Below are positions 15,463 to 24,022 of a stretch of 36,462 nt of DNA, piece after piece. The notes under the pieces were generated by a model. It saw nothing but the letters and a program-made list of their open reading frames with translations. It ran no database searches and had not been told where the DNA came from. Numbering within the stretch: the stretch's first letter is position 1; each line of letters opens with the position of its first letter. This DNA is from an uncultured Bacteroidota bacterium (lineage in GTDB: Bacteria > Bacteroidota > Bacteroidia > Chitinophagales > Chitinophagaceae), in contig CAIYUO010000041.1 of NCBI GenBank assembly GCA_903929425.1, positions 1-36,462 on the forward strand, given 5' to 3'. The translations under genes and the position numbers were made by a program.

Positions 15463-16443
15463 TTAAGAAAAATAAGTGAATGTAAATATACTACCTTTAG
15501 GATCATTGGCACTTACCTCCAAGACTCCATGATGAAACTTTGCAATTCGATTACAAAGATACAAGCCAAGTCCAGTTCCTTTTGTAGTTCTTGTATATTC
15601 AGCACCTACACGATAAAATTTTTCAAATATTTTGTCTTTATCGCTCATCGGAACGCCAACACCTTCATCCATAACCTGCATTTGAATTCGTTGATTTTCC
15701 TGATGTAGATGTATGGTTACAAGCGAACCAACATTTGAATATTTAAGGGCGTTGTCTATTAAATTATTAAGCAGCAATTGCAATAAAACCGACTCTCCTT
15801 TTAAATGAATAGCTGGCTCAACATATGCTTGAAAGTTTCTATCCGCGAATCGATTTTTAAAATTTTTGACAGTGTTTTCAACTATCACGGATAAGTCAAC
15901 CTCTTGTGTATTTGCCTTGTATTCCCCCATATCAAGTTGAGAAGCTAATAAAATATTATTACAAAGATTATCTAACCTTTGTGTTTCTAATAAGGACACT
16001 TCAAGCATTTTCTTTTGCTGATCAATGTCTAAATTTCGTTTTATTAAAGTTTCTAGGTTTAATTGGGTAATGGCAATGGGTGTTTTTAATTCATGCGTAA
16101 CTGCCATCATGAAATTTTGTTGTTGGTTTGAATACCGAATCTGTTTAAGTAAGGAACGGTAAACATATATAGCGCCTAATAAAAATAAAAAAAGTATAGT
16201 AAGCCCCTCTCCAATGTATTGTTTACTTTTTCTCAATTGGAAGTCCTGAATTTCAGCAATTTTTTTTGATATAGCAGGATCATTTGATTGAAATGTTCCA
16301 AATTTTATATTGGCAATTTGATCATTTTGCTTAACCAATGCTACGTACCACCATAATAATGCAACAACCATGTAGGCTAAAAACAACCAGTAAAACAACC
16401 TAACAAATTGGAGTTTGCTTATTTTTTGCAAGCGACTTATCAT
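15463..16443 (-). CDS. Sensor histidine kinase
   Basis: A 326-residue two-component sensor. Two membrane segments (about 16-37 and 78-98) enclose a short periplasmic region of about 40 residues. The HisKA domain follows with phosphoacceptor His117 in MMAVTHELKTPI. The ATPase domain has the N box (LLNNLIDNALKYSN), the G1 box (DEGVGVP) and the G2 box (GTGLGLYLC). It has no HAMP or PAS domain, so sensing must come from the short loop or the membrane. Its ATG overlaps the gldH stop by 4 bases (ATGA), and the response regulator begins 4 bases after its own stop. The arrangement indicates tight co-translation with gldH. Confidence 0.94.
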   Translation of the reverse strand: MISRLQKISKLQFVRLFYWLFLAYMVVALLWWYVALVKQNDQIANIKFGTFQSNDPAISKKIAEIQDFQLRKSKQYIGEGLTILFLFLLGAIYVYRSLLKQIRYSNQQQNFMMAVTHELKTPIAITQLNLETLIKRNLDIDQQKKMLEVSLLETQRLDNLCNNILLASQLDMGEYKANTQEVDLSVIVENTVKNFKNRFADRNFQAYVEPAIHLKGESVLLQLLLNNLIDNALKYSNVGSLVTIHLHQENQRIQMQVMDEGVGVPMSDKDKIFEKFYRVGAEYTRTTKGTGLGLYLCNRIAKFHHGVLEVSANDPKGSIFTFTYFS

Positions 16444-16919
16444 GGTATAACTTTTTCAACTCTAATGCCTGTTGACAAAATATTTTCAAGTGGGTCCTCG
16501 CGCATGGTATGCACTAGAACGAAAGTATATATCCCTTTACTAAAATGAACTGCTTCATTACCAATAGGAATTCTTTGATCAAATATATCATCCATACCAG
16601 TTCCCAGCCAACCTTTTTCATCATCGGCTAAGTTTAAATTTAAAGACTGTTTAGTAACTGTTTTATTGGGTGCTATGGTATTTAGTTGAAGCCAAATGTT
16701 TTTATAATTATACGCATTGTGGTGTCTTATCACAAAATATACATTGTATGCAGCATTTGTATCTGTGATTTCAAACTGATATGTGTTGGCTTCTTTGGAA
16801 AGCCAATGATGATTAGGATAAATTGTATTTTGTTCATATAATTGCTTTGTTTGACAACCCGCAATCATCAATAGGAACAATAATAAAGCTAAGTTTAAGT
16901 TTAAACTTTTGCACTGCAT
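16440..16919 (-). CDS. gldH: Gliding motility lipoprotein GldH
   Basis: A 159-residue lipoprotein with a classical signal (MQCKSLNLNLALLLFLLMIAGC, lipidated C22). The rest is a beta-rich domain with the GldH pattern: NHHWLSKEANTYQFEITD, then YNVYFVIRHHNAYNYKNIWL, WLGTGMDDIFDQRIPIG and YTFVLVHTMREDPL. GldH is required for gliding and the associated type IX secretion in Flavobacterium johnsoniae, yet the family also occurs in non-gliding Bacteroidota. I start at 16919, 1 base after the yicC stop; an ATG 12 bases upstream (16931) would overlap yicC and precede the signal with FYK. In many Bacteroidota gldH lies next to ricT; here it is about 8 kb away with a kinase pair. Confidence 0.88.
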   Translation of the reverse strand: MQCKSLNLNLALLLFLLMIAGCQTKQLYEQNTIYPNHHWLSKEANTYQFEITDTNAAYNVYFVIRHHNAYNYKNIWLQLNTIAPNKTVTKQSLNLNLADDEKGWLGTGMDDIFDQRIPIGNEAVHFSKGIYTFVLVHTMREDPLENILSTGIRVEKVIP

Positions 16920-16920
16920 T

Positions 16921-17796
16921 TTATAAAACATTTAAAATTTGTTCTTTTGCTTTTTCTAATTCGTCTTTCATTAAAATTACTGACTTCTGAATTTCAATAT
17001 CATTTGCCTTTGAACCAGTCGTATTAATTTCACGGCCCATTTCTTGTATAATGAAGGAAAGTTTTTTACCCTTGGAAGGTTCTTTTTCCTTTAACACATC
17101 CTTAAAATAATTGCAATGATTTGTAAGCCTAACTTTTTCTTCTGAAATATCTATTTTTTCAATATAGTATATCAACTCTTGCTCCAAACGACTGTTATCA
17201 TATTTGTCAGCGCCAACATGTTGTTCAAGCAACTTGGTGAGTCCCTCTCTTATTTTGATTCTTCTATTAGGTTCATGAATTGCAATGTTGGCCTGTTGTG
17301 CTTCGATGGCTGCAACTCTTTCTAATAAATCTTTTTCAATTGATTTACCTTCTTCAATACGATGTAAAATTAATTGCTCAATGGCTATTTGTAATAAGTC
17401 AGCAATTGCTTTCCATTCTTGATCCGTAATTACTTCATTAGTGGATGAAACAACATCGGGTAATTTTAAAAGTGTACTTAATAAATTTTCTTTTTCAATA
17501 CCTAATTCATTAGCTAATTCAATAATCGGTTGATAATAAGATTTTGCCAAAGCTGTGTTGATACTAACTGGCTTTGAAACGCCATTTGATTTCACTGAAA
17601 TACTACATTCAACACTGCCTCTAAATAAACTTTCGTTTAATTTATTTCTGATTTCGATCTCGTAAGGCTTTAGTAAAGAAGGTATATTTAATCTCAGATC
17701 AAATTGTTTACCATTTAATGACTTTACTTCAATTAAAATAGTCTTGTCATTATGGTTAATTTCCGCTCTCCCGTACCCTGTCATTGAATGCAACAT
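16921..17796 (-). CDS. YicC family endoribonuclease-like protein
   Basis: A 291-residue YicC family protein. The N-terminus MLHSMTGYGRAEINHNDKTILIEVKSLNGKQFDLRLNIP is the diagnostic YicC_N motif. The C-terminal DUF1732 part ends in FIIQEMGREINTTGSKANDIEIQKSVILMKDELEKAKEQILNVL, also diagnostic. E. coli YicC has been reported to be an endoribonuclease acting on small RNA. The length matches the family (about 290). It is the first gene of the run yicC-gldH-kinase-regulator, with the gldH ATG 1 base after its stop. The usual neighbour gmk is absent. An inverted repeat lies directly upstream (17800-17826). Confidence 0.93.
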   Translation of the reverse strand: MLHSMTGYGRAEINHNDKTILIEVKSLNGKQFDLRLNIPSLLKPYEIEIRNKLNESLFRGSVECSISVKSNGVSKPVSINTALAKSYYQPIIELANELGIEKENLLSTLLKLPDVVSSTNEVITDQEWKAIADLLQIAIEQLILHRIEEGKSIEKDLLERVAAIEAQQANIAIHEPNRRIKIREGLTKLLEQHVGADKYDNSRLEQELIYYIEKIDISEEKVRLTNHCNYFKDVLKEKEPSKGKKLSFIIQEMGREINTTGSKANDIEIQKSVILMKDELEKAKEQILNVL

Positions 17797-17799
17797 AAT

Positions 17800-17826
17800 A
17801 TACCTTTATTTAGTGTTTAAAGGTAT
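17800..17826 (-). promoter_or_regulatory. Inverted repeat/promoter candidate upstream of yicC
   Basis: ATACCTTTA (minus strand, 17826 to 17818) and its complement TAAAGGTAT (17808 to 17800) form a 9-bp inverted repeat with a 9-base gap, ending 3 bases before the yicC ATG. The first arm contains TACCTTTA, one base from the -7 consensus. It may be an operator covering a promoter, or a small 5'-UTR hairpin. Confidence 0.4.
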
Positions 17827-17845
17827 TAAATTATAAGTAAGCAAA

Positions 17846-17868
17846 GGCATTTTTTAAAAATCAATGCC
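17846..17868 (-). terminator. Weak hairpin at the end of the Nudix regulator gene
   Basis: GGCATT (17846-17851) pairs with AATGCC (17863-17868), and A/T tracts inside can extend the stem. It overlaps the regulator stop codon at 17854-17856. On the minus strand it is followed by TTTGCTT, a poor U-tract, so termination would be partial. Confidence 0.3.
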
Positions 17869-18594
17869 CATGAAATTTTTCTTTTTTTGCTGGTACTGAA
17901 TAAAATCAAAAGTATACAACTTTCCAGGTCTATGCGTAACGTCGGTTTCCATTTCATGGGCATCATGTAAAAAGCCCATGGAAGCAAATTTTTTCCTAAA
18001 ATTTCGTCTATCTAACTTTACATCTAATATCGCTTCATATACATTTTGAAGTTGTCTAAGTGAGAATTTTACAGGTAATAAATTAAAAGCTAGTGGCTGC
18101 TCTTGTATTCGTTTTTGTAACCATTTAAGACAAACATCTAATATTTGTTCGTGATCAAAAGCCATGGACTTTATTTCATTTATAGTATGCCATTGAAGTT
18201 CATTGTCATGTAATAAAAGTGAATGATGCTTAATATTTAATAAGGATGCATAAACCGTGGTTACCACCCTGCCTCCAGGATGTCGATTAAGTTTACTAAA
18301 TGTGTGCACTTGTTCTAAAAAAACATCCGACATGCCAGTCCTTTTTTTTAAAACCCTAATAGCAGCAGTATCCAAGTCCTCATTGGCATATACTTTATCC
18401 CCTAACAAGGATAATTTGTCCTGATATTGCATTAAATCACTCTTTATTAAGAGTACTTTTAAGGAGTTTTCATTAAAACCAAAAATAACACAATCAACCG
18501 TTAAGGGTACCGAGGTATAGGAGTTAACTAACGCTTGGGCATCATTATTGTCCAGCGCCATATTATTAGCTATTATATTGTTGGGTTCAATCAT
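17854..18594 (-). CDS. NrtR-type transcriptional regulator with degenerate Nudix domain
   Basis: A 246-residue protein with an N-terminal Nudix fold (about 28-165) and a C-terminal winged helix (LLPVKFSLRQLQNVYEAIL, then DRRNFRKKFASMGFL, about 172-210). This is the NrtR architecture, a family of repressors that sense ADP-ribose or other nucleotide-sugar ligands and regulate NAD or sugar metabolism. The Nudix box reads GDKVYANEDLDTAAIRVLKKRTG: Arg80 and Gly87 remain, but the catalytic R-E-x-x-E-E is R-V-L-K-K-R, so hydrolysis is very unlikely and the domain should only bind a ligand. It is divergent from ligA, which uses NAD+, with 84 bases between them. Bacteroidota homologues include the arabinose regulator AraR, so the target cannot be fixed from sequence alone. 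Confidence 0.88.
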   Translation of the reverse strand: MIEPNNIIANNMALDNNDAQALVNSYTSVPLTVDCVIFGFNENSLKVLLIKSDLMQYQDKLSLLGDKVYANEDLDTAAIRVLKKRTGMSDVFLEQVHTFSKLNRHPGGRVVTTVYASLLNIKHHSLLLHDNELQWHTINEIKSMAFDHEQILDVCLKWLQKRIQEQPLAFNLLPVKFSLRQLQNVYEAILDVKLDRRNFRKKFASMGFLHDAHEMETDVTHRPGKLYTFDFIQYQQKKKNFMGIDF

Positions 18595-18663
18595 AAGAAA
18601 TTAAAATAATAACAATCCAATACCAAAATACGAAATAAAAGAATAAAACAATTTGTAATTTAG

Positions 18664-20789
<2,126 letters not shown>

Positions 20790-20790
<1 letters not shown>

Positions 20791-20818
20791 CAAAGCCCCC
20801 CATAAACGGGGGCTTTGA
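20790..20818. terminator. Second, GC-rich hairpin after ligA
   Basis: TCAAAGCCCCC (20790-20800) pairs with GGGGGCTTTGA (20808-20818), 11 bp with a 7-base loop. It has no U-tract on either strand in the right place, so it may act as a back-up terminator, a 3'-end stabiliser or a block to transcription from either side. Confidence 0.5.
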
Positions 20819-20888
20819 CTTAGTTTATCTGCGTAGGGTTTGTTTATTAATGGAATTGATTAAAAACTAGTTTTTTTAAAAGAAAGCA

Positions 20889-20992
20889 ATGAATCATCTT
20901 AATGCTGAGATTCGAGTCATAGCGTGAAAAATTTATAAATTCGAACGTTAAAAAAGTCTGCATGTTTGAGCACGAAGCATGAGATGATTCAT
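20889..20992. other. Unexplained 104-base inverted-repeat element (possible ncRNA or terminator)
   Basis: ATGAATCATCT (20889-20899) pairs with AGATGATTCAT (20982-20992), and ATGCT (20902-20906) with AGCAT (20976-20980), giving a 16-bp imperfect stem around about 70 bases. On the plus strand it is followed by GAATATTC and six T (about 20994-21007); on the minus strand by a T-rich stretch. It lies in the 253-base gap between the convergent genes ligA and asd. No ORF inside looks coding. A 14-bp palindrome AAAAACTAGTTTTT lies at 20862-20875, just upstream. Confidence 0.45.
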
Positions 20993-21013
20993 GAATATTC
21001 TTTTTTATAAAAA

Positions 21014-22012
21014 CTAAATGATTCCTTGAGCGGCCAAATACTCTGCTATTTGTACTGCATTGGTAGCAGCGCCTTTGCGTAAGTTATCACTCACAATCCA
21101 CATGTTTAATGTTTTTGCTTGTGTTTCGTCACGACGTAAACGACCCACAAATACTTCGTCTTTTTCATGCGCCCACAATGGCATTGGATAAAATTGAGTA
21201 GCGTCATCTTGTTGAACAACCACACCAGGTGCTGCAGCTAAATCTGCAATCAATACTTTCAAATCATATTCATTTTCAAATTCCACATTCACACTTTCAC
21301 TATGTCCACCCATTACCGGAATACGAACTGTTGTTGCAGTTACTTTAATGGAATCGTCTTGCATGATTTTGCAGGTTTCTTTTACCATTTTCATTTCCTC
21401 TTTCGTATATCCATTTTCTAAGAAAACATCAATTTGAGGAATCGCATTTAAATCAATTTGGTATTTATAAGCCATTTCATCAGCTGTCAGTTTTTTTCCT
21501 GCACGCTCATCCATTAATTGATCCACTGCTTGCTTACCGGTACCTGTTACACTCTGATAAGTACTTACAATTACACGCTTAATTTTATACTTTGCATGTA
21601 AAGGTTGTAAAGCCACCACCATTTGAATGGTTGAACAATTTGGATTTGCAATAATCATATCCTCCGCAGTTAATACATTTGCATTTACTTCAGGTACAAC
21701 TAATTTTTTTGTCGGATCCATTCTCCAAGCCGACGAATTATCAATAACACGAATTCCAGCTGCAGCAAATTTTGGCGCCCACTCAGTTGAAGTTCCACCT
21801 CCAGCTGAAAATATAGCAACAGCAGGTTTAGCAGCAATACCTTGTTCCATGCCAACTACTTTATAAGACTTTCCTTTAAAAACCACTTCCTTGCCTACTG
21901 AACGAGCAGAGGCAACTGGAATTAATTCTGTTACTGGAAAATTTCTTTCAGCTAGTACTTGTAACATTTTTGTGCCTACTAGCCCTGTGGCACCTACTAC
22001 TGCAACTTTCAT
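21014..22012 (-). CDS. asd: Aspartate-semialdehyde dehydrogenase
   Basis: A 332-residue NADP-dependent enzyme that reduces aspartyl phosphate to aspartate semialdehyde, the branch point to lysine/diaminopimelate, threonine, methionine and isoleucine. The Rossmann motif VVGATGLVG (residues 5-13) and the nucleophile Cys126 in IANPNCSTIQMV are present. The substrate-binding region includes VRIPVMGGHSESV. Length fits the family (330-370 aa). It is the only gene on its transcript in this window: ligA converges downstream. Upstream is a 270-base leader with its own promoter, a Lys-rich leader peptide and alternative hairpins ending in a terminator, which suggests control by amino-acid supply. Confidence 0.96.
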   Translation of the reverse strand: MKVAVVGATGLVGTKMLQVLAERNFPVTELIPVASARSVGKEVVFKGKSYKVVGMEQGIAAKPAVAIFSAGGGTSTEWAPKFAAAGIRVIDNSSAWRMDPTKKLVVPEVNANVLTAEDMIIANPNCSTIQMVVALQPLHAKYKIKRVIVSTYQSVTGTGKQAVDQLMDERAGKKLTADEMAYKYQIDLNAIPQIDVFLENGYTKEEMKMVKETCKIMQDDSIKVTATTVRIPVMGGHSESVNVEFENEYDLKVLIADLAAAPGVVVQQDDATQFYPMPLWAHEKDEVFVGRLRRDETQAKTLNMWIVSDNLRKGAATNAVQIAEYLAAQGII

Positions 22013-22056
22013 GTGTTTTATTTTTTATTCGTTGTTAATTATTCTTTTTTAAAGCC

Positions 22057-22076
22057 AAAGTCCTGCTGAGGACTTT
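22057..22076 (-). promoter_or_regulatory. Hairpin in the asd leader between attenuator and start codon
   Basis: AAAGTCCT (22057-22064), loop GCTG, AGGACTTT (22069-22076): a perfect 8-bp stem with a 4-base loop, 44 bases upstream of the asd ATG. It lacks a U-tract and so is not a terminator. It might mark a processing or stabilising site, or modulate translation of asd. Confidence 0.45.
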
Positions 22077-22125
22077 CAAATTATCCGAGTTTCTTTTTCT
22101 AAGTCTTATGTTTTACAAAAACTTC

Positions 22126-22157
22126 AAAAAAAAAGCCTTCCTGGTTAAGGAAGGCTT
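22126..22157 (-). terminator. Attenuator terminator in the asd leader
   Basis: Read on the minus strand: AAGCCTTCC (22157 to 22149), loop TTAACCA, GGAAGGCTT (22141 to 22133), then seven more T (22132 to 22126). This is a classic 9-bp intrinsic terminator, placed about 113 bases before the asd start and downstream of the leader peptide. It is also positioned to end read-through from the PfkB kinase gene. Confidence 0.88.
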
Positions 22158-22228
22158 CTGAGTATATTTATTCGCATACAAACAATCAGACCTTCCGCTT
22201 AGCGAGGTTTTTTAATTTGTTTTGTATG
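22133..22228 (-). promoter_or_regulatory. Transcription attenuator (mutually exclusive hairpins) upstream of asd
   Basis: Four segments on the minus strand: 1 = ACCTCGC (22208-22202), 2 = GCGGAAGGT (22198-22190), 3 = AAGCCTTCC (22157-22149), 4 = GGAAGGCTT (22141-22133). Pair 1:2 forms a hairpin whose loop is exactly the leader stop codon TAA. It is extended outside by CATACAAA (22228-22221) with TTTGTATG (22182-22175) and by CAA with TTG. Pair 2:3 is the antiterminator: GGAAGG with CCTTCC, a U-G pair, a 2-base bulge, then CTGA (22189-22186) with TCAG (22161-22158), 11 bp in all. Pair 3:4 is the terminator. A ribosome stalled on the Lys codons would mask segment 1 and favour 2:3; a ribosome at the stop would mask segment 2 and favour 3:4. 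Confidence 0.72.
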
Positions 22229-22243
22229 TTTATTTTTCATCAT
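22199..22243 (-). CDS. Putative leader peptide of asd (MMKNKHTKQIKKPR)
   Basis: A 14-codon ORF, ATG 22243 to TAA 22199, located between a promoter and the attenuator hairpins. Five of 14 residues are Lys (all AAA, including a pair at codons 11-12 just before the hairpin), with Thr, Ile and Met as well. All of these are made through aspartate semialdehyde, the product of the downstream gene. The stop codon forms the loop of hairpin 1:2, as expected of a ribosome-controlled attenuator. Translation could also begin at the second ATG. AAA codons are common in AT-rich DNA, so composition alone is not proof; the position relative to the hairpins is the stronger argument. Confidence 0.65.
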   Translation of the reverse strand: MMKNKHTKQIKKPR

Positions 22244-22250
22244 TGTGGAG

Positions 22251-22282
22251 CAAAATTAATTGGATGTGTTGATTTCACCAAA
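22251..22282 (-). promoter_or_regulatory. Promoter of the asd leader
   Basis: Minus strand: TTTG (22282-22279), 20 bases, then TAATTTTG (22258-22251). This matches the Bacteroidota TTTG / TAnnTTTG promoter with good spacing. The PfkB kinase stop codon (22285-22283) lies directly upstream. Only 7 bases separate the -7 element from the leader peptide ATG, so the leader mRNA is expected to be leaderless or nearly so. Confidence 0.7.
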
Positions 22283-23203
22283 TTAAACTAATTCAATGTC
22301 GAAATTCACTAAAGAAACAAACGATTGTACGCGTTCTTTAATATCCTGGTGATTAATTTCAGTTAATCTTTGTGTACCAAATTTCTCAACGCAGAAACTT
22401 GCCATCGCACTACCTAATATAATGGCAGACTTCATGTTTTCAAATGACAAGTCCTTGGTTTTAGCTAAATGAGCAACAAAGCCACCAGCAAAGGTATCAC
22501 CAGCACCCGTTGGATCAAACACTTCTTCTAATGGTAAAGCAGGCGCAAAAAATACTTCGTTCTCGTGAAACAATAATGCACCATGTTCACCTTTTTTAAT
22601 GATTAAATATTTAGGACCCATTGCCATAATTTTTTTAGCCGCTTTAACTAAACTATACTCACCACTTAATTGACGTGCTTCGCTATCATTCACTAATAAA
22701 ACATCCACTAAACTTATGGTATGTAATAAATCATCTAACATGATTTCCATCCAAAAATTCATCGTATCCATTACGATTAACTTTGGACGATTTTTCATTT
22801 GCTTAATGACACTACTTTGAACACCAGGCACTAAATTACCTAGCATTAAAATATCACAGTCTTGGTAACTCTCTGGAACTACTGGTTGAAAATTTTCCAA
22901 CACATTTAATTGTGTTTCTAAAGTGTCGCGGGTATTCATATCTAAATGATACTTTCCACTCCAAAAAAATGTTTTTTCGTCTTTTTTTATTTGTACCCCT
23001 TCTAAATTTACACCTCTATTGGTTAAAGCGTCTAATTCCGATTGAGGGAAGTCACCACCCACTACTGAAATTTGTTTTACAGGAGTAAAATTGGAAGCAC
23101 ACCATGCAATATAAGTGGCAGCTCCACCAATAATTTTATCACTTTTCCCGAAGGGAGTTTCTATGGCATCAAAAGCCATTGATCCGACAACTACTAAAGA
23201 CAT
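22283..23203 (-). CDS. PfkB/ribokinase family sugar or nucleoside kinase
   Basis: A 306-residue PfkB-fold kinase. The N-terminal signature region is IIGGAATYIAWCASNF (about 24-39). The C-terminal signature 2, DPTGAGDTFAGGF (230-242), contains the catalytic base Asp236 and the anion hole. Length is standard. The substrate cannot be read from the sequence: PfkB proteins phosphorylate ribose, fructose, adenosine and others. It has no sugar-pathway neighbours here; asd lies downstream but behind its own promoter and an intrinsic terminator. The gene is divergent from the TetR regulator. A possible -7 element, TAGTTTCG on the minus strand (23234-23227), is 23 bases upstream of the ATG. Confidence 0.9.
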   Translation of the reverse strand: MSLVVVGSMAFDAIETPFGKSDKIIGGAATYIAWCASNFTPVKQISVVGGDFPQSELDALTNRGVNLEGVQIKKDEKTFFWSGKYHLDMNTRDTLETQLNVLENFQPVVPESYQDCDILMLGNLVPGVQSSVIKQMKNRPKLIVMDTMNFWMEIMLDDLLHTISLVDVLLVNDSEARQLSGEYSLVKAAKKIMAMGPKYLIIKKGEHGALLFHENEVFFAPALPLEEVFDPTGAGDTFAGGFVAHLAKTKDLSFENMKSAIILGSAMASFCVEKFGTQRLTEINHQDIKERVQSFVSLVNFDIELV

Positions 23204-23398
23204 TTGTTATTGTTTTTTTATAGACGCGAAACTACGATATTTTAAGGGGAACTCCCCCGTCAGCATTCGACAATATAACGTAGTTGTGTAAGTGATTGAT
23301 AATCAAAAAACTAACAAAAAGGCTATTTTTTGAAAAAATTAATGATTTTAAAGGCTCAAATGACTAATTTTGTGCTAACAAGCATAAATTTTACTGAA
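23204..23398. promoter_or_regulatory. Divergent regulatory region between pfkB-like and tetR-like genes
   Basis: The 195-base region holds a GGGGA-AC-TCCCC inverted repeat (about 23246-23257) and TGATT-GAT-AATCA (23293-23305). On the plus strand there is an exact -7 element TAATTTTG (23365-23372), 26 bases before the tetR-type ATG at 23399. The two small inverted repeats are candidate operators for the TetR protein; this is inference. Confidence 0.4.
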
Positions 23399-23995
23399 AT
23401 GGCAAGAATCAAAATCGAAAAAAATCTATCCCGCAAAGATGTAATTGTAAGCAAAGCGGCTACCCTGTTTAGAGAAAAAGGATATAAGGCTGCAAGTATG
23501 CGCGATTTGGCAGAAGCAGTCGGTGTAGAAGCTGCTAGCTTATATAACCATATTAAATCGAAAAGTGAATTATTGCACGAATTGGTTTTTAGTGTTGCCA
23601 ATAAATTTGTCATTAAATTGGATGAAATTGAATCCGAATCTATTACGTCATTGCAAAAAATGGAAAGAATTCTTCGTTTTCATATTAGTGAAATGATTCA
23701 TCATTATGAGGAGGTTTATGTGAGCGATAGAGAATGGAAACATTTATCTGATCCTTACCTATCCAATTACCAAAATCAACGAAGAGTATATCGTAAAAGA
23801 TTAGCGGCTATTATTGAGGAAGGTATTAGAAATAAAGAAATTAAAGCCATTGATGCACCAACGGTAGTGCTGATTTTTTTACACGCCGTAAGTGGCATTG
23901 AAAGCTGGCACCGATCAACTAAAAAAATATCAGCTGAGGAATTAGAACAAAATATGGTAGCCATATTAATAGATGGTTTGAAAGCTAATAAATAA
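23399..23995 (+). CDS. TetR family transcriptional regulator
   Basis: A 198-residue regulator with an N-terminal TetR helix-turn-helix (SRKDVIVSKAATLFREKGYKAASMRDLAEAVGVEAASLYNHIKSKSELL, about 10-58) and a larger helical ligand-binding domain with no recognisable ligand pocket. The frame opens at 23330, but I choose ATG 23399 (MARIKIEKN) because an exact -7 promoter element lies at 23365-23372 inside the longer frame and TetR N-termini are normally short. It is divergent from the PfkB kinase gene and followed 27 bases later by obgE, whose promoter lies partly inside the tetR 3' end. The regulated genes are not known; autoregulation is usual in the family. Confidence 0.9.
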   Translation: MARIKIEKNLSRKDVIVSKAATLFREKGYKAASMRDLAEAVGVEAASLYNHIKSKSELLHELVFSVANKFVIKLDEIESESITSLQKMERILRFHISEMIHHYEEVYVSDREWKHLSDPYLSNYQNQRRVYRKRLAAIIEEGIRNKEIKAIDAPTVVLIFLHAVSGIESWHRSTKKISAEELEQNMVAILIDGLKANK

Positions 23996-24006
23996 GGTTA
24001 ACTTTG
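23977..24006 (+). promoter_or_regulatory. Promoter of obgE
   Basis: TTTG (23977-23980), 18 bases, TAACTTTG (23999-24006): a good Bacteroidota-type promoter that overlaps the last codons of the TetR gene. The GTG start of obgE follows 16 bases after it. Confidence 0.65.
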
Positions 24007-24022
24007 CAGTTAATATTATAAA

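Noticed and set aside
22126..22243. Lysine riboswitch as an explanation for the asd leader
   Set aside because: The segment is far too short and lacks the five-helix junction of the L-box; the short ORF with alternative hairpins explains it better.
23246..23257. GGGGA-AC-TCCCC palindrome as a terminator
   Set aside because: The loop is too small and no U-tract follows; it lies between divergent genes, so an operator is more likely.
23330..23398. Longer N-terminus for the TetR regulator
   Set aside because: An exact -7 promoter element lies within it at 23365-23372; MARIKIEKN is a normal TetR start.
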